Origin: Rhea pennata
Taxonomy: Eukaryota > Chordata > Aves > Rheiformes > Rheidae
Assembly (NCBI RefSeq): GCF_028389875.1
Contig: NC_084666.1
Span: 28,056,308 to 28,120,307, forward strand
Direction of reading: 5' to 3'
Length of the DNA: 64,000 bases
The position numbers were made by a program, and so were the translations under genes. Under the pieces are notes generated by a model that was not told the origin of the DNA, searched no databases, and saw only the letters and a program-made list of their open reading frames with translations. Below are positions 17,901 to 32,600 of this stretch, one piece after another (positions within the stretch are counted from its first letter, which is position 1; each line of letters begins with the position of its first letter).

Positions 17901-20900
17901 AAACTTGGCCCAATGTAAAGATCTGCTTTTTTCTCTACTAAAATGAGCAAAAAAAAAAAAAAATACAGTGATGTTAAAATATGCACTGACTTGCAGCAAA
18001 ATACCTGTATTTTCTAACATGCAAAAAGATTCCTTAACAGTTCTGCAGTAAGAAGTTTCTTACCTTGGTAATGTAGTCTGCTGCTTCTACTGGTGTTTTC
18101 AATCCTTTAAATCAGCCACATCTCCATACTAAATATGTACTGCCATCAATAAAAAATAAATATAATCAACATTTCAGACATAAATCCTTTATTGAGCTAT
18201 TTCTCAAACTGCCAGTCTCATGTGCAGACTCTGAATTATTCCCAGGGAAGGACATGGCTATTAGAGGAGGATTTCCTTGACCTAGTGATGGATTTTGAGA
18301 TTTAGAGACAGGTGAAAGTGACAGTGGCAGTCAACATTATCCCTCACCTGAGTAGAAGCTTACTAGTCCTGTGAACACGCACAAGAAATGTAAATATTGG
18401 AACACACTGTATTTTGTAACTATAAGAAAAAAATTTTAATGAGTATATATTCAGTGTTGTCTGCCAGTTCCCTTTTCTTTAATATTGCAGATAGTGTTTT
18501 GTTTTACTAATAGGTCTTCACTAGAACAGACAAAACACCATAAATGCAAGTTTTCTGTTAATTTCTCTGATTTTATCATATTGTCAAATAATAAGAAAAA
18601 CAATTGTAAACTATTGATAACTTCTTAACTAAACTAACATAATTTTTACATTCCTGTGCTGATGCTTAAAAAACCCACTAGTTATGCATCTATATCTGGT
18701 GGAAAATATTATAACTTCTTTACTTTCAAGAGGAACATGTATGTAAGTTCATTCCAAATTTTAAAAAAAAGGAGAAGTGTATTTCTGTAGCCTAGCTGTT
18801 AGAATTTTCTCTGAATGAAAATCCTCTTGTATCATTACTTATACTCTTGGATTGTTCCCCCCCCCACCCTACCGAGGCAATGCAGAAAAACAAACATCTC
18901 ACCAAACTCTCGGATTACCAAGCAGAAGTGCTGTTTTTACAGGATAGTAAAAGACTGTTTTCTCATAGGAAAAGGATCTAGTCTTTAATTTGGTGTAAAA
19001 TGTTTACAGAGAAGTATTTAAAAGCTGACTTCTTGTTTCAGTTTTAACCCCACCAAACTCAACCAGAACTGTGCCAGAGCGTAAAGCTGCTGTCCTGATA
19101 ATTGTCTCAAAACAGCTCTGACAAACCAATAGGAAACGAGGATGAAGCTTTAAGACACCAAACTAATCTTCAAATTTGGTATGGATTTGCCATATTGGCC
19201 CTTTTTTGTCCTTTGCTTCAAGCTTCATTCACAGTGCAAAGAGCATTTTACTACGCCACCACCAAAGGGAAAGTATCTGTGGTTCTCCTCCATTAGAAAT
19301 GCGCACGAGTTCGTCTGCAGTGGCCATGCAGTCACGGAAGGCCCCAACATAAGGTATAACCTAGTGTACCTGGAAGGAGAAGTTGCTGAGGTATTTGCAC
19401 ACCTCAGCTTTCTCGTTTCGCTTCTGGGGCCCATGAAAATAAAAAAGGGAGTTTAATCGGTTCAGGTTTTTGATCTAGCATGTTTAACGTGGCCTGTTTT
19501 GGAGGGGGGAATAAAGCACTGCAGAGCATGAAATCTAGCCATGCGAATGTTTTATGCAGCAAAAGGAGTGAACATTCAAATTTAAAATGGTATCTTTATC
19601 CTGAGTCACAACTGAGATACAGCTAAAGTTGCTGCATTCTGTTTTAACTTTGTTTCACAGCAAGTAGAAGGCTGGACACCAGATCAGCCTGCGGAGCACA
19701 AGCGTAAGGCAGATTACCTTCTGTAACCGAGAGCAGAGGAGAGCCACATGGCTAGCATTTGCATGAACTGACTTAAATCTTGCAGCCCGAATGAGTGGTC
19801 ACTCACAAGTAGATTGACAACTTGTAGCTTTTACCAGAAACCCAAAATGATGCTCAAAAGCATAGGTCAGCCTCTGCAGAGAAATACATCTGTTGCTACA
19901 GCTTTCTAATTCTGAAGACACTGGGCTTTCTTTAAGAGAATGCATGTTTGAAACTTAAAGATTATAAAGCGTTTTCAAAAATCAGTAAGAGACAATAAGG
20001 AAATGCATAAAACATTGTGCCCAGTGTAATCCAAGGTTTGTCAGGTACAGTAAGGTACCTAACATAACAAATGGAATAAGATGAAATCATCTTCCAGCTT
20101 CTAGTTTTTGTTTCAGAAGATAGCTCACTGTCATCTCTGAGGGGTTGAAACCCAATTCCTATCCTAAAACCATAGCTTTGAAAGGAATCCCTGGAGGCCA
20201 GCATATCTATCCAGTATTAAATCAGGATCAGTTTTACCTAGGTCCTTCTCACGGATCTTTGCCAGACCTGCAATTTAAAAGATCTCAGACAGTCTGTTCA
20301 GTGTTGAGCAGTTTCTGTGTGTGTGTAGTGGTATTAAGTTTTAGACGTATACCTGAATTCTGTATCACACAAACATCAAACTAATTGTGCATTCAACATC
20401 AAACAGTCCTCTGTTTGGTGCACATCTTTGTACAGAAGTTTGAGATGTCCAGCCAGACCAGGCGAGCCTGTGTCACGGTTCAAGCCCACACCACCAACAA
20501 AGGAGAAATGCCTTTTAACTCTGGCTGAAAACAGTCAGTCTTCCTTTAAAATCAGTAGTTTCTGTCTTGTCTTCTGTAAATATTGTTTATCTGTTTTACA
20601 ATGGGGTTTTTCAAAGAAGTGCTCAAACTCAAGGGCTTGAGTCTTACTGGGTCACACCAGTTCCTTGTCTCTGATGGTGACCAGGAGCTCACTTTCGTGA
20701 GACAAGGTTTGCAGGACGAGGGCAAGTTGTGGATAAGCTCAATGCAGTGCCTGCTGTTCTGCCCTCCTTTAAAAATCAGTTACACAGTTGTCATTGACTT
20801 TGGTGACAATTAGATTAGTTTACTTTTTCTTCACAGGGATATTTTTCGTGTAGTTCTGCATTTCAGTTGAATAACCTTGACTCATGGGAGAATGACAGCA

Positions 20901-23030
20901 GTAATGGATTATTGTTCTAGGAAGCCAACTTTAATCTATTTTTGTGTCTTGCTTTGTCAGCACCTCTGTAATCTTCTCAATCCTATTAAAGATATCTTTA
21001 GTTTCAAACACCCATACCCAAAACACTAGATATATTATACATATGCATTTATGTGTAAATAAGCAAGTTTTAAGGGAACAACATTGCCTTAAAGCTTACT
21101 GTGCTGTAACTGGCTACATAGATGAGTGCTTAGACCGTGACTACGATTTCAGTAGGTTTATCTTCTGCAAATGGTTTATCTTCTTTCTCTTCTCTAGCAT
21201 CGATATAATTTCAGCAGTGAAAGTAATGCTGGAGTGCTGTAACTGAGAAGGCTCCAAGACTATTTTGTATGGACCTCTGCTAAGGAGAATTCAGTGCCAT
21301 AAAGTGCAATTAGCCCTAATGAGACTTGGTGACAACAAAAACACCAGTGCAAACAGTGTCTCCACCAGTAGGTGGTACTGTATTTTTAGTTTAATGTTAC
21401 ATCGGAGCTTGATGGGCAGGGAAAAACTGGAAGCAATTTCAGATGTGTCCTGATGCGTTAGAGGCCGGAATCTGAAAGCGCTGTGCAGACTTCAAGGTTT
21501 CTGCAGACCTCAGTGCTACCTGGCACACAAGACGGCACCACGTGGCATTTCAAAAGGCTGTGTGGAAGCCTTTTACCAGCATCTTCCAGGTCCAGATCCT
21601 GATTTTTATATAACCACTCTGTAGGTGGATTAGCGCTTTTGCAATAGTGCAAGCACTGGGGTTGGCCGTGCCTAGCAGTGTTACTTGTGTGCCTGGGGCA
21701 GAACCTGCGATGAGGCTCCTCTGCGCTACCCTGTTGCGGGGCAGCTTGAGATGTCCTTCCTCCCCCCAGACTGGAACCGGCGAGCAACAGCGGGGCTGCC
21801 CGCCCGAGAGCTCTCTGGGATAAAACAGGTGGTCCTTCAGTGCCACCAGGGTAAAGAGCGGGTGCGGTGACTTTACAGCGCCGCTGGTAGCTCTGAACGG
21901 TCAGTTAGGATTTCCATTTAGCAGAATTTTATTTCAAGCTAAAATAACACAGCAAATCTAGGCTCGTTGCACAGAAAAAAATGGTGCTAAAAGTTTCATA
22001 CAGGCAAAGCTGATTCCACTGAGATTCAGTCTCTTTATTTCAAAGAAAATCGTCAATATACAACATTGTCACTGAAGAGAAGTGGTAGAAAATCCCTGCA
22101 GTTAAAACTGATTTCATACCTCTAGCCTTTCTCTAGCCTTTAAGAAGATGTTGTCTATGCCTCTCTAAGGTGTATGAGTGATCTTTTCACTGTAAGCGCA
22201 GCAATTTAATCGTATTGCACTGCAATCAACAAGCAGCAGTTTTTGTACCGGTGGAAGTTTTTTTTCCCTTGCTGGTAATGTTGTTCTCCAAATTTTTAGA
22301 CTGTGCTTTTTAAATACTATTTAAGATTACTGCTCTTTTGTATTAGTAGTCTGTGTTTTAGAAATGTTATAGCAGAGAAGTGAAACTCTTTTTATAAGGT
22401 AGTCTTATCTAATATCCTGCAGGTGGTTCAGACCACCTTCTACAGAAGTTCTTGTAATAAATATAGACATTGTAAAGATAAACTGGATAGATAACAGAAT
22501 GCACTTAAAGAAATAGGACATGCTCCTTTTCTCCTAAAACAGCCAGCACTGTTTGTGTGTTAAAATAAACACAGAAGTCAAAAATCAGAACTAAGACATC
22601 CAAAGCGATCTCTCAGTCTAGCTCCACGACTGCAAAGCCAAGGAACCCTAAGGCAGGGAAAAATGAGTCAATAAACTTTGGGGAAAAAACAAACAAACAA
22701 AAAAAACCCTTAGGTGCTATGCTCTTAGACGCGATTACAGCTCTGCTAGACTCAAGCCCACATGTCTTTGGGGTGCCTTGCGGAGGTGTGGAGAATTTGC
22801 AGCTTTGTTTAGCTCGCCCTGTGGTCTGCGCCTGGTAAAAATCCTCAGACTGTCCCAGGAATTTTGCAGTATGCTCAGAAACGCTAAGTTAGCACGTAAT
22901 GGCCTATTAAGGCATACATTTTGTGTAACGTCTTTTGCTTAACAATGTTAAAAACAAAGTTTTCGACTTCTACTTTGAAACTATTGGTTGGGTAATGCAG
23001 ACAGCTGTTTCTTACGGCAGCAGAGAGCCT
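14975..23030. other. Gene-poor spacer between CNGA1 and NIPAL1
   Basis: About 8 kb separate the divergent CNGA1 and NIPAL1 genes. The stretch must contain the CNGA1 5' non-coding exon(s) and promoter, but I see no unambiguous donor or core promoter. The open frames are short and show no family motif. A somewhat less AT-rich patch lies at about 16880-17240. Confidence 0.6.
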
Positions 23031-23473
23031 GTTCAACCACAGGGACTCACCTCAGGGTAACTCCCACCGGGAGCTGCACTAGTTTGCAAAGTGGGATGCT
23101 GCGATTGCTCCAGGCGGGTGAAACTGCCCCGCTGCAGAGACGGAGCGGCCGGGGCCAGCGCAGGCAGCCCATCGCACGCTGCACAGGGTCTTACGTTACC
23201 ACCACCGCCTCTTCTCCGGGGCAGCAAGGAGTGCTGAAACTTGTCCCGTACAAATAAATAACGCCGAGGTGCCCCAGGAGAGAGCCCTCCCCCCTCTGCT
23301 CAGCAGCGCGGTGGGCTCGCAGCAGGCGGTACCCACGCTCTGCAGGAGCGACCCGGGGCTTTACAGCCGTCTGCAAGCACCGAAAAGCCGCCGAGGGGCT
23401 CTCCTGAGGTCCTGCCCGCGGAGGGCTCTCGGCGCCCGCCTGCGGCTCGCTGCGAGCCCGGGGCCGGGGCGGG

Positions 23474-23497
23474 GCGCGCCCAGGTGCGCGCCCAGGT
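23474..23497 (+). repeat. 12-bp tandem repeat with E-boxes in NIPAL1 promoter
   Basis: The unit GCGCGCCCAGGT is present twice without mismatch, and each copy forms a CAGGTG E-box with the base that follows. It ends about 65 bases upstream of the NIPAL1 start codon. Confidence 0.85.
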
Positions 23498-23562
23498 GCG
23501 CGGCGGCGGGCGGAGCGCCGAGCCCCGGCCCCGGCCCCAGCCGCCGCCCGCAACCCGCAGCC

Positions 23563-23608
23563 ATGGGGCAGCGAGAGGCGCTGCCCGCCCCGCCGCCCTG
23601 CCGCCCAG
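23563..23608 (+). CDS. NIPAL1: NIPAL1 coding exon 1
   Basis: A short exon encodes [15 protein letters not shown] plus one base, in the Kozak context CAGCCATGG, and ends at donor GTGGGT. It lies in the CpG island. The next exon begins 4.6 kb away and completes a Gly codon. Confidence 0.85.
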
Positions 23609-26600
23609 GTGGGTGCCCTGCGCGGGGCGCGGAGGGGGCGCGGCGCTGCCGCGGCCCGGCTGCCCCGGCCGGGCTCTCCGCGGGGCCACCGCGTGCGCTG
23701 GGAACCGGCTCTCTGAAAGGGGTGTGTGTGTGTGGGCGGGGGGGTCTTGTTTTGTTTAACCCGTGCGGCCGGGGCTGCCGGGTGCAGCTCTCTCTTCAGC
23801 ACCTTCCTCTGCATTTTTGCAAGCGTCGCCGCGCCAGGCTGCGCTTGGCCAAAGCGGGTTTGTATCTGGCAGGCAGCTAAAGGAGGCTTTTGGCTTTCTG
23901 ATGTAGGCGCAGTGAGCTGACTCGGGAGCACGGCAGAAACGAGGTCTGTCATCAAAACGAGTAGTTTGTAGATGATTTTTTAGCTCGGTATCTTCCACCT
24001 CCGGGTGAACAGTGAGGAGGCTCTCACTGAAGCGCTGCAGGGCATGCTAGTCCGGAGCTTTCGCAGCGCCGCAAACTTGGCTAGATGAGTTACTTGACTG
24101 TCTGCAGCACCTGTTAGCAGGTAGTATTCCGGTGTTTGAGAAAACTTTTCTCAGAGATACCTTAATCTTGAAGCCGCTTTTGAAGTTAAGCGGTAGCAGC
24201 TTTAGCTCGGGATGGCTCTGTGTTACTCTCAGCCTTGAGTCAGGGCTCGGGATACCTGTTTCCGCAAGGAGGGGTTCTGGTGGCAGGTTTGCGTTTGGAT
24301 TTGTTGACATTTCAGGCCGGGGAGGTGAAACCAGCTTAGCTGCAGAAACTGGGCGCTACGCAAGCCCAGCTTCCTCTCGTGTTTGTCACCTTCCTCAGTC
24401 CTTCCAGCCGTGATCTTGAGGCTATTAGCAACGGGTGACAACTGCTCAGTTGCTCCTTTGAGGTATGAAGTGACATCTCTTTACAGGCAAGTGGAACAAA
24501 TGATACAACTTAAAAACTGGATGAATTTGAACGTAACGATCAGATCGCAGCTGTTCCGAGTGACTCTTCACAGCTGGCAGACAGGACACCTTCACAGAGG
24601 GACACCGGAGCCTTAGTTCAAGCGAGCAGAGCTTGCCTTTCGGGAGGGAAAGGAGCATCTCCTGTGGCAGTCGCAAGGAGAAAAAGCTTTTATTCACGTG
24701 CGCTGCTGCTGTGCTGTACTTGGCTGAACTAAAATCAGTTGAAAAACTCGTAGTAATGTCATTACCGGGAAGAGAGTAAGCCTGCAAATCATCCCCAGCT
24801 AAATGAAGGGTTACCATTCGCAAAAAGGGTGAGAACGAGGTTGCTTTTCTGCACCACAGTGACTCAACACACCAGCAGAAAGCTCCCTTTTCAGTCTCAC
24901 GTGGCTGAAAGCCAGTACTTGTCAAGAGTTTTTTTTTTTTTTTTGTCTTGATTTATTTTAATTAGAGAGAACTGTTGCTGCCTCTCACATAAAGCTCGCA
25001 GTCACTGAGTGATGTTACAGTCTTTGTCAGTCCTGTTTAGCACCCTTATACTAAGTTAAGCAATACACTGAATCGTTAGTTCTCCCTTTCTCGCTTTCTC
25101 TTCCTCTTTTTTTTTTTTTTTTTATGTTAACCGATTTTCTTTGAAGCTTTTGTTTTGCTAAAGCTACCTTTCAGCAACGCAATTAAAGTGGTGTTATATT
25201 GCAGGTTGTTAAAATACTACCTTATCTGTAGAAGCCCCCCTTTCTTGGAGGGTCTCTTGCAGAATCCATGGAGAATGGACTAGACCTGCTAGCAAATATG
25301 TAGATTTTCTTGCATGTGTTTTTTTTTTTTTTTTTTTCTAACCAGATGGAGGCTGAGAAATTCCAACCCTTGTTTGGGATTTCTGGACATGCAGCGGAAG
25401 TGGCTCTGACCATACTGCAGTGCATTTAGGAAATCTTGAATGTCCCCAGCACACACGCTGCAGAGGTGATCTGTGCATGTGCGGTGGACGTGCAGCAGCT
25501 CAAGGTTGTGCTGGCTTATCTTTGCTTGCATTGGTCTGGAAAAATCCGTTTGGCAAAATTTAGCAAACATAACATCCTTCGCTTTTTTTTTTCTAATGTT
25601 GAAGAAATTCAAACTAGAGGTAAAACTTTTGTTTCTGATACCTAATTAGTGCCCCTATGCCAGCTCTCTTAACTACTTAATTATGTGGTTGAAAATAGAC
25701 ATATTACTACTGTATTTCATCTTATACATAAGGCTTTCTTCATTTTTCTATAATATATACAAGAGTTTGCTGCAGAGCAGTTGACTGCCTATCTTCAAGC
25801 ACATTCGGTTCACTCTGTGATAAAACAGATTGGATAATTCTGCATTTGAGGCTTTTAAGAAAAAGGGGGGGGAAATGGGGGGAGGAAAACAACATAAAAG
25901 CAGCACCTAGAGCAGCAGCAGGGCTTGCCGAGGCCAAAGAATAGGAGGGGAATGTGAGAGGACAAACCAGGAACGAGTCTGCTGATAAACCTCAAAGCAA
26001 GAGTGGAAGGAAGAGGCTGTCTGAGCGGAGAATTTCAGAGCTACTGACAAGGGAGGGCTCCCCCGAGCATGTATGAGGGTGCTTTATTGAGTGTCTCAGG
26101 TCTGTCTAGTCTAACACAGCCTTAATTTCTCAGTATGAAGGCCCGAGACTTTCTGAAAAGCTAGCATTATTGTTTTTTACAGAGGAAGCAGCTGAATCGC
26201 ACTTATATTCTGTATTCAAGTAAGAGCGAAGGGATTTCATTCAGGGGCAACGTCGCCGTTCTTTTGCCTTGCCCTGATGTGTGTTAGCAAGAAAGACTTT
26301 TATGCATAATTGACTTATCCTTAATTTTCTTTTGCAAAATAACTTTTAACTTAAGTATATGCACAAAAAAAAATTCTAAGATTGTGGAAGTTCTTCAGGA
26401 TTTTAAAATACTTTCAGTGATAAATGCAAATCTTTATTTTTATGTTATCCAGTTGCAGCTTCTAGAAGTGGTAAGATGGCAAAATACTATTCTACATAGT
26501 ATGCAAAAATAGTTTCATATGGTTGTGAAGTACTTTAATCTTATAATTTTCATCTGCAAGATGTAGAGATAACCATCCTGTAAAACCCTTTTTACAAAGT

Positions 26601-29600
26601 CAGGCTTAGCAATACAAAACAAGTCCTGTTGCAATGAAACTCTCCTGGCAAACAAGGAAATGTGATTGCACAACCTGAAAATAAAATAACTTACTGTAAT
26701 ATGTTTGTACTGTATGTGGACAGAACAACTGAAAGAACTATTCCTTGGTTTTTTATTTGTAAATGATGGCATCTCGCAGTGTTAACATCAGCTTTGTCAG
26801 CTGCGAATGAAGAAATCCTGTCAAAGTTCAAATCGTTTTTAATACTTTCTGTATGCTCAAGTATTCCTCCTAAGCATTAGGGGAACCAAGCTGGCTTATT
26901 GTTAACTGTGTAGTAAAGTACTTCTGATAGAACATTAATATTTCAATAGGTTGGATATGAACAGACTCAGAGGCACATTTTTTCTACCCACTCTCTCCAT
27001 GATTTTGGAGAGAGAGAGAGAGAGAGAGAAGAAAAAAAATAAGCTAGTGTATTACAGATGAGCAACATAGCAGATAAATCCTTTATGTGTCATTTTAATT
27101 ACAGGGGAAATGGGGAAAAGAAAATTGTGTTGCATCAAGTCCCTTGTGAATCACTAGGGATAGTGCTTTTGTACTTCTGCATCAGCTCTTTCGTGTTTTA
27201 ATGCATCTTAGCAATTAATCCTTGTTTCCAAAAAGGCTTTTCTTGAAAACTGTTCCAGTGTGGATTCTGCGATCCGTGCTGCTTGAGTGCTGGCAATCTA
27301 TCTTGAGAAACCTATGAAACTTCCTGCATTAACTACTGGAAGCCCTGTTGCACCATTGCTGTCTCTCTCCCCTCTTTCCCATGCAAAATAACTATACATT
27401 CTGTTCTCAGAAATGCAATACCTCCTTTTCCTTTAAAAACTACACCCAGGCTAGTTGCAGTGGTGTCATTCCTACGGGCTGCCAGGGTACTGATGCTGAG
27501 GAGGTTTGGCCGATCAGAAAGCTGTAGCCTCAGTGTTAGCTCGCCGCGCCCTGCAGCCACGTTGCAGGAAGATGGTCCCTCGCCAATGGGGTCCTCCTCC
27601 GTTTGCATGAGATTGGGGTTAAATGAAAGTTTCTGTGAGTTGTAACGAGGCCTCCGCCCAAAAAGTTCACTACTGGTTAAAGATCTGTCTTACGTGGTGG
27701 TACTAAACATTTCTAATAAAATATATTAGTGCCCATATGCAGCAAGAGTTTGCTAGCTGTATAGGGTTTTTTATTCTTCATCTGTCATTCCCAGATCTCT
27801 GTTACAAATGTAAAAATAGAAGCCTGGAGTATTAGGAGGTTTATTCTGTACACAGGTGTATGTTTGTGTTTTGGGCATGTGGTCTTTGCACAACACCAAA
27901 GACCACTTTCTTTTTGAACTTTCAGGTTAGCCTTTAAAATTTCTAGTGGAATTTTACATCGAAAGGAATGCAACAATAAAATATGATTTAACATTGCCCT
28001 AGTGGCTTGACTGAGCCAAAGTCGTGCAAAAGATGTATAAAACAAGGCACGTGCCTGTGATGTACAGGGATGGCTGAACACCTTGGGACCAACCAGGAAC
28101 GTGTACCTTAGGTGGATTAAGGAGTGCACGGAGCTCAGACAGGATTCTTTGGAGCTGCGCCTGGCTCACGCGTCCTTTCCCATCCCCTCTCCTCCTCCCA
28201 GGTGCCGTGCTCCCCTTGCCTTGCCACGACTCTTACCACGCGTGGTGCCAGATCATCAACGTGTCCGCACCCCGCTCCTCTTTCCTCAGCTCCGTGGACA
28301 AGACTCTCAATGAAACGAGCCGCAGCGTCTCCGCGCTTGCGGGCAGCAGGTGCCGGCTCTATGTCGGCTTGGCTTTGGCAATAGGTTCCAGTATCTTTAT
28401 TGGAGCCAGTTTCATTCTGAAGAAGAAGGGCCTGTTGAGACTGGCCACCAAAGGAGTCACCAGAGCAGGTAAGCAGTGTTTTCTGGCTCACTCTGGCAGG
28501 AGATAAAAATATAATATTGTTTCTCTGCACGTGGCTAAAAGGACCAAGTTTTCTAAATTCTTACGGATATGGGGGCAACTTGAGTGTTAAATATAGTAAA
28601 TTGGTAGTATTTCCTCCCTGACAGTAGTTAGATACCAAAGGAAGTTCTCATCCTTCATCCCCCTGCCCCACTTCTTTCCCTGCTTCATTTGAGATGGGAA
28701 GGCTCGAGACAGTAACAGTCTAGTTCTTTCTTTAAAAACAAAAAGTGCAATGAGCTGTGCAAAAAATACTTTAAAAAGTTTCCACAGTGATCCAACTATT
28801 GCTCCGAGATGCAGTGCTAGAAAAATGTGGAGAACTTTTACAAATTCCCTTAGACTAATCTCATGCTTCCCTTTGTATGGTATCTTAATATATAGCATTA
28901 GCAGTTTTTTCCTTGTTTTTGTTGTATTTATTGCAAAATCTACTGTTCCAGGAGATTTGGATATTTGGGGGCAGAGGGAAGATACTGGATGTACAACTTG
29001 TTTACACTTTGTGTGAGGAAAAATCCATGAGCGAAGTGGCATTTAATTTGAATTATAAGCAGAGTCCAAATGCAGCTGCACATGAATATATTGCATTTGA
29101 CCTCGGAAAGAATTTCAGAATATTTTCTAACCTCATTAACAATCTTCACAAACGTTTTGCTTTTGCTTAGAATCTTTCCTCCATGTATATTTAGTCAAAT
29201 ATCATTTTCCATAAGTACAGTCACAAAGTAAGTAGAGTGCCTAATAAAAATATCAGTCAAAACCAGGCAAAATATTCTTCATGTCACATCCAGGTAATAT
29301 GCTATTTCAATACTTTGTATGATTTAATGAAAATGTGAAGCTGTAATATTGTTTATTATAATAAAGTAATCTTTTTCTTCTAAGATAAGATCTTGTTTTC
29401 TCTTTTCAGGACAGGGTGGATATTCTTATTTGAAGGAATGGCTTTGGTGGGCTGGATTACTGTCAAGTAAGTCACCTCCTTCCTTTCATGCTATATATAA
29501 ATGCTACCTAAAACACTGTTTTAAGTAAATTTATTCTCTGTCTTTTCATTCATCTCACCTAAAAGCAATTTATTTGCAATTACCTTTATATTAAAAACCA

Positions 29601-32600
29601 TTCTGGTATCCCACATCTCAAGTATTTTGTTTGCTGCTCGGAGCTCTCTGCACAGCAGTACCTGCTCCTTAATAGTCAGGCAAAAGCAGCGGAGCTGCTA
29701 CAAAATGCTCACAATGGTATTCCTTTTACCTTTTCCCTCCTCTGAACTTAATTGCAATCCAAATGTTTTTTCATCTGCAGTGGGATTAGGAGAAGCTGCC
29801 AACTTTGCTGCCTACACCTTTGCGCCTGCAACCTTGGTCACTCCCTTGGGCGCGCTGAGTGTTCTTATAAGGTTAGTGCAGACTGGAAGCAAACTTTTAA
29901 GAAAGAACCATTCACTATCTGAAGAAAAAATTATGTCTGAAAGTAGAAAATTTTTAATAAGAAAAGTGAAGAACAAGTCCAGACCAAAAAAAAAAAAATC
30001 ACTTCTGCTCCTTGGTGGAAAGATCTCTTTGCTGAATATCTTGGGTAGAGGGAATGAAAAGTGTTGTTCTGAAGACCAGCATATGCCTTCCCAACAATAT
30101 TCCACATATATTTTAAGCTATTTCTCATCAGTATATTCTAGATGCACTGCTGCTGCTTAGTGGTAGAAGATTTTGTTTATCCCGTTCTAGAACATGTAGA
30201 GAATTTAGCTTTCCTAAAAAGTCATATATCGTTCTTTAGTTTTAACAACACTTAGAAGAATATATATTGGCCCATTAAAATATTTCCAAAAACATTTCTT
30301 CTTTTATAAGAGGATAACTTCATTTCAAGGTATATTTAATATGCATTTGAGGTTTCCTTTTGGTTTCATTTTTTCCTTTTCCAAGTCCTTCAGGAAAGAA
30401 GGCAAAGAAAATGTTAATGTTTTAATATCCACAGTTAAAATTCATGTTTCTTTTGAAATATGAATGCCCTTCAAACAGTCGTTACCTCCAGCGTTTGAAG
30501 AAATTCCCAAATACTTGAGCAAACACATGAATAAGGTTAACATAGAAGCAGAGAAGACATGGATTACATTGACATCTAACTTTCCAGAAAATAATTAACA
30601 ACATTGAATTATTGTAATTTAAATGTAAAGCTATTATTTTTAAGGGTTTAGTATACTTCATGAAGCATTGTGTTTAAAACTAAGGCAGTTTTTTTTAAGA
30701 GTCTTGTAGTAAGCTGTTAAAAATACAGATGTTTTTTGAAGATAAAACCAGTGTAACTCAGTCACCTACAGATGTGCTGTGATTGGGGTGTAGGTAGCTG
30801 CACGCTCACTGGCTGCTGCTTCTCAAAACAGGCCAAGTTTTAACTGCCTCCCCTTTGATGTGGGTAGCAAGCTTCCAATTTTCATGAAAATGAGAAGTCG
30901 TGAGAACTAAGTATCAGTGAGATCTTTGCCCTTCTGCAAAACTGAGCTGTAGTTTAATCGATGGGTTGAAAAAATACCCATTAACTTGTGTGTGTGCGTG
31001 TGTGTGTATGTGTTTTGTTGTGTTTTTTTTTTTTTTTTTTTGTGAATTTTCACTCGCGGTTAAGCCTGTTCCTCTGCCTCAAGCTGTGCAGTAGCTGGCT
31101 AAAGAGCTGCACCATGAAGTCACCCTAATTGGGCCATATTATCTTCAGGTTGTATCTCAAAGCTCTTGGAGAGCCCAAGGCCAGCCCTCCTCAGAGAGTG
31201 AGAAGTGCCTCCACTGTGTTTCTTTGCCTGGCAAGAACTCAAGGAAAGGGTTAAGGAACAATTTCCTAACCTTTCTTGCATTCGTTCTAATGCCAAGTGA
31301 AATGGTTTAAGCCATTTTCTGACAAAATCAGCAGCTCCTGTGGTCATCTTACAGGTACGTGAGGCTGCTGTGTGAGTAATGCACACTTCTTAGTCAGGCT
31401 TGATGGATAATGAGAATTTTCTCGAGCAATTCTGACCCTTTATCACCTGGAGGAAAAGGAATTAGGGTTGCTAAAAGCCTCCACTGATCTTCTTGCAGAG
31501 CTTCTTAAAACTTCAGGCAAGTAGAGTAGTTTGATTATTTCAGACTGGTTCCTATGTATCCAAGTTCAAGAGATTTTGAATTATTGTCATGTTAGCAGCA
31601 TGTTTTGAAAGTCTCGCGCAGCTGGTGGAGCTGAACCTTCTGTTTGTATTTTGCCCAACAGTGCTATATTGTCCTCTTACTTTTTAAATGAGAAGCTGAA
31701 CATCCACGGAAAGCTGGGCTGCATACTGAGCGTTCTGGGGTCTACGGTCATGGTTATTCATGCCCCCGAGGAGGAGGAGGTCACCTCATTAGATGAGATG
31801 GAAGTAAAGCTGCAAGATCCAGGTCTGTAGATAACCTGCAATATTTCATGCAAAATGCTATGTGACAGACTTTTGTGCATTCTTACCTCCCTGGATCTGT
31901 TCATGAGTGAATTGGATTGAATTTTATGTGATTGCCATGAAATTAAGATTTCTTTTGATAAGAAATGGAGCTTAGTATTTCTGTTACTGCCTTGTTTACC
32001 GTATTCACATTTTGGATGTGAATGCATGCAGGCTTTTATGTATAGACACTAAGAATTTCTGAACAAATAGGAACCTGGTTTTATGGTTTTTATGTGGTTG
32101 TGGAGGTATATGTGTATCTTCATTCTCTGCACTTACCGTTAATACTGCATTAGCCAGAGTAACAGTAGATGGGCAGTTTTATGTTCTGAGAAGGAGATTG
32201 TAATGCGGTGTCTAAATGTCCCTATAAGCTGCCTTGCCGAGGAAGGCAGCAGCCTGCATGTGAAGGCAGGGGCTGGGCAGAACCGGTGCGGGGACCTCGC
32301 GGTACGAGTGGTGACTAATCCTTGCTCTGTTGTAGGTTGCTTGACTGTGACTGTAGAAAGTGCCAAAGTTCATCTCCTTTAATGTGCAAATATTCCTGGA
32401 ATACACAGAATTAAAGCTGCTGCCTTTATTCCTTAAGTTGTTCATAACCTGTGCTTTTACAGCACGGATAGAGTACATAATTAATGGTTAATATTTACAA
32501 TGCCCCAGTGAAACACAATGTCATAATGTGGTCTTAATGTTTGTTGCAGATCCTTAAAGAACTGCACGGAAAGTAACCTGTTTCTTCTGTCATAAATATC

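Larger units (their letters stand above)
23040..23720. promoter_or_regulatory. NIPAL1: CpG island and promoter of NIPAL1
   Basis: A strongly GC- and CpG-rich block with GC boxes (GGGGCGGGG at 23468-23476) and repeated CAGGTG E-boxes lies just upstream of and across exon 1. There is no TATA box. Long frames on both strands here are compositional artefacts. Confidence 0.8.

Noticed and set aside
23191-23955. 254-codon minus-strand frame and plus-strand frames at the NIPAL1 promoter
   Set aside because: Compositional artefact of the CpG island; no family motif. The real coding piece is 23563-23608 on the plus strand.
29627-30160. 177-codon plus-strand frame
   Set aside because: Only 29781-29871 is coding (NIPAL1 exon 4). 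The rest is flanking intron read through a strong donor at 29872.
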